The notes below the pieces were generated by a model. The model did not search any database. It was given only the letters and a program-made list of their open reading frames with translations, and was not told the origin of the DNA. Positions 62,958 through 64,000 of a stretch of DNA of 64,000 nt are shown piece after piece. The stretch lies in contig RDZE01000016.1 in assembly GCA_004293905.1 (NCBI GenBank), positions 62,001 through 126,000 on the forward strand, read 5' to 3'. The stretch comes from Cytophagales bacterium (GTDB taxonomy: Bacteria; Bacteroidota; Bacteroidia; Cytophagales; Microscillaceae). Both the position numbers and the translations under genes were made by a program. The stretch's first letter is position 1. Each line of letters opens with the position of its first letter.

Positions 62958-63479
62958 GTGGAAACACCAGTAGATTATATACGCAAACCTGTGGTAGGTA
63001 TCATCATGGGGAGCAAATCAGACGTAGAAATCATGAAAGAGGCTGCCCTGATACTCAAACACTTTAATATTCCTTATGAAATTACCATTGTTTCGGCACA
63101 CAGAACCCCTCTTCGCATGGTAGGCTATGCCCAAATAGCACATGGAAAAGGGCTCAAAGTCATCATTGCAGGCGCAGGCGGCGCAGCGCATCTGCCCGGT
63201 ATGGTAGCAGCCATCAGTCCCTTGCCCGTCATAGGCGTACCCATCAAATCATCAAACTCTATAGATGGCTGGGATTCTATACTTTCTATTTTGCAAATGC
63301 CCAATGGTGTGCCTGTGGCAACAGTAGCCCTCAATGCTGCTAAAAATGCGGGGCTTTTGGCTGTTCAAATGTTGGCAATTCAAGATACTGACTTGCTCGA
63401 TAAACTCCAAGAATACCGCGAACAAGTACAGCAAGAAGTAGAAAATGACATCAAACGCATCAACGAAACTAAATTTTGA
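62958..63479 (+). CDS. purE: N5-carboxyaminoimidazole ribonucleotide mutase
   Basis: 173 residues. [50 protein letters not shown]: the class I PurE core including the active-site Ser and His. Turns N5-CAIR into CAIR. The start codon is GTG at 62958; no ATG is available before the core. 33 bases after purK. Confidence 0.96.
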   Translation: METPVDYIRKPVVGIIMGSKSDVEIMKEAALILKHFNIPYEITIVSAHRTPLRMVGYAQIAHGKGLKVIIAGAGGAAHLPGMVAAISPLPVIGVPIKSSNSIDGWDSILSILQMPNGVPVATVALNAAKNAGLLAVQMLAIQDTDLLDKLQEYREQVQQEVENDIKRINETKF

Positions 63480-63575
63480 TAATTTTAGAGCGAATATTTG
63501 CTTTTCTCATTTTTTATCCCTTATATTACTATAGTATTCAAAACTAAATAAAATCATTCATAAACACAAACATTT

Positions 63576-64000
63576 ATGCAAGCTCACGAAGTAGACTACA
63601 AAATTATTGGGGGCGATATCCAAATCGTAGAGATAGAACTTGACCCTAACGAAACAGTAATTGCCGAAGCAGGCGCAATGCTTTACATGGAAGATGGTAT
63701 CCAATTCGAAAGCAAAATGGGAGATGGTTCTGAACCGAATCAAGGATTTTTTGGAAAATTGCTCTCAGCAGGCAAACGTATGCTTACAGGAGAGTCATTA
63801 TTCATGACACATTTTACCAACAAAGGCTCAGGTAAATCGCATGTATCTTTTTCTGCTCCTTATCCTGGTACTATTATCCCTGTTAATTTAGGCGCAGTAA
63901 ATGGCAATACGCTCATCGTTCAAAAAGATTCTTTTTTGTGCGCTGCCCTTGGCACTAAAATATCTATGCACTTCAACAAAAAAATAGGAGTGGGTCTTTT
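63576..64000 (+). CDS. AIM24 / TIGR00266 family protein (3' truncated by the window edge)
   Basis: 141 complete codons are visible from ATG 63576 and the frame is still open at the right edge. [20 protein letters not shown], then [20 protein letters not shown] and [13 protein letters not shown] are typical of the AIM24 (TIGR00266) family, a tryptophan-RNA-attenuator-like beta fold with unknown function in bacteria. About 130 residues of a usual 260 seem to be missing. It could be cotranscribed with purE, 96 bases upstream. Confidence 0.85.
   Translation, partial: MQAHEVDYKIIGGDIQIVEIELDPNETVIAEAGAMLYMEDGIQFESKMGDGSEPNQGFFGKLLSAGKRMLTGESLFMTHFTNKGSGKSHVSFSAPYPGTIIPVNLGAVNGNTLIVQKDSFLCAALGTKISMHFNKKIGVGL

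Overview
The window is chromosomal DNA of a Bacteroidota bacterium, probably of the order Cytophagales. Three lines of evidence point there. First, the families: a GldG gliding/ABC-type protein, a secreted peptidase with a type IX secretion C-terminal tail, two-component-regulator propeller and SpoIIE-phosphatase signalling proteins, DUF3822, a DUF420/SCO/COX4 cytochrome-oxidase accessory cluster, and a BatA-domain protein. Second, the promoters match the Bacteroidota sigma pattern TTTG-N(18-22)-TAnnTTTG rather than TTGACA/TATAAT. Third, the DNA is AT-rich and densely packed with genes. I see no insertion sequence, prophage, CRISPR array or rRNA operon. The content is mostly housekeeping with a few accessory patches.

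Layout. 1-9.3 kb: tail of a BlaI-type regulator, an S8 peptidase, then on the minus strand a thioesterase, parE, and a signalling run (SiaB-like kinase, SiaC-like phosphoprotein, double-PAS histidine kinase, nuclease-A-inhibitor-like protein), divergent from a sodium:solute symporter. 9.3-13.5 kb: a membrane protein, an FMN glutamate-synthase-like enzyme, a second SiaC-like protein and two tandem paralogous lipoproteins. 13.5-19.3 kb (minus): BatA-domain protein, gldG, TPR-SpoIIE phosphatase. 19.3-20.9 kb: a loose accessory patch with a GNAT gene and a low-molecular-weight tyrosine phosphatase. 21-30.5 kb: M13 peptidase, lipoprotein prohibitin, tRNA-Asp, a propeller-SpoIIE sensor phosphatase, methylmalonyl-CoA mutase small subunit, a HAD phosphatase and fabH. 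30.7-40.6 kb (minus): CHASE2 protein, ribH, glyA, an M16 homologue without its zinc motif, rodA, an M1 peptidase and a respiratory accessory cluster. 40.6-45.7 kb: SDR, truA, rluA-type synthase, a PhoR/PhoB-like two-component pair and a TlpA lipoprotein. 45.7-50.4 kb (plus): MazG-like pyrophosphohydrolase, nucleotidyltransferase, TPR protein, DUF2752, deoC and a strikingly acidic protein. 50.46 kb: an SRP RNA gene. 50.5-56.5 kb: two conserved secreted proteins of unknown function, RidA, dnaN, an LpxH-type phosphatase and an LUD protein. 56.7-64 kb (plus): a one-polypeptide restriction-modification enzyme, Nudix, DUF3822, purK, purE and the start of an AIM24/TIGR00266 protein.

How the genes may work together. 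The most interesting theme is signalling. One SiaB-like kinase, two SiaC-like target proteins and two SpoIIE/PP2C phosphatases with different sensor halves (TPR versus extracytoplasmic propeller) lie within about 23 kb. That is the part list of a SiaABC-type partner switch, but with a sensor histidine kinase in the operon and no diguanylate cyclase in the window. One SiaC copy carries the canonical Thr site and the other a Ser at that position. Other points worth a look are a tRNA-Asp whose acceptor end does not pair, an SRP RNA with an unusual apical loop, an SCO protein with a CX5C instead of CX3C copper motif, compositional mosaicism in the restriction enzyme, and a cluster of non-ATG start codons.
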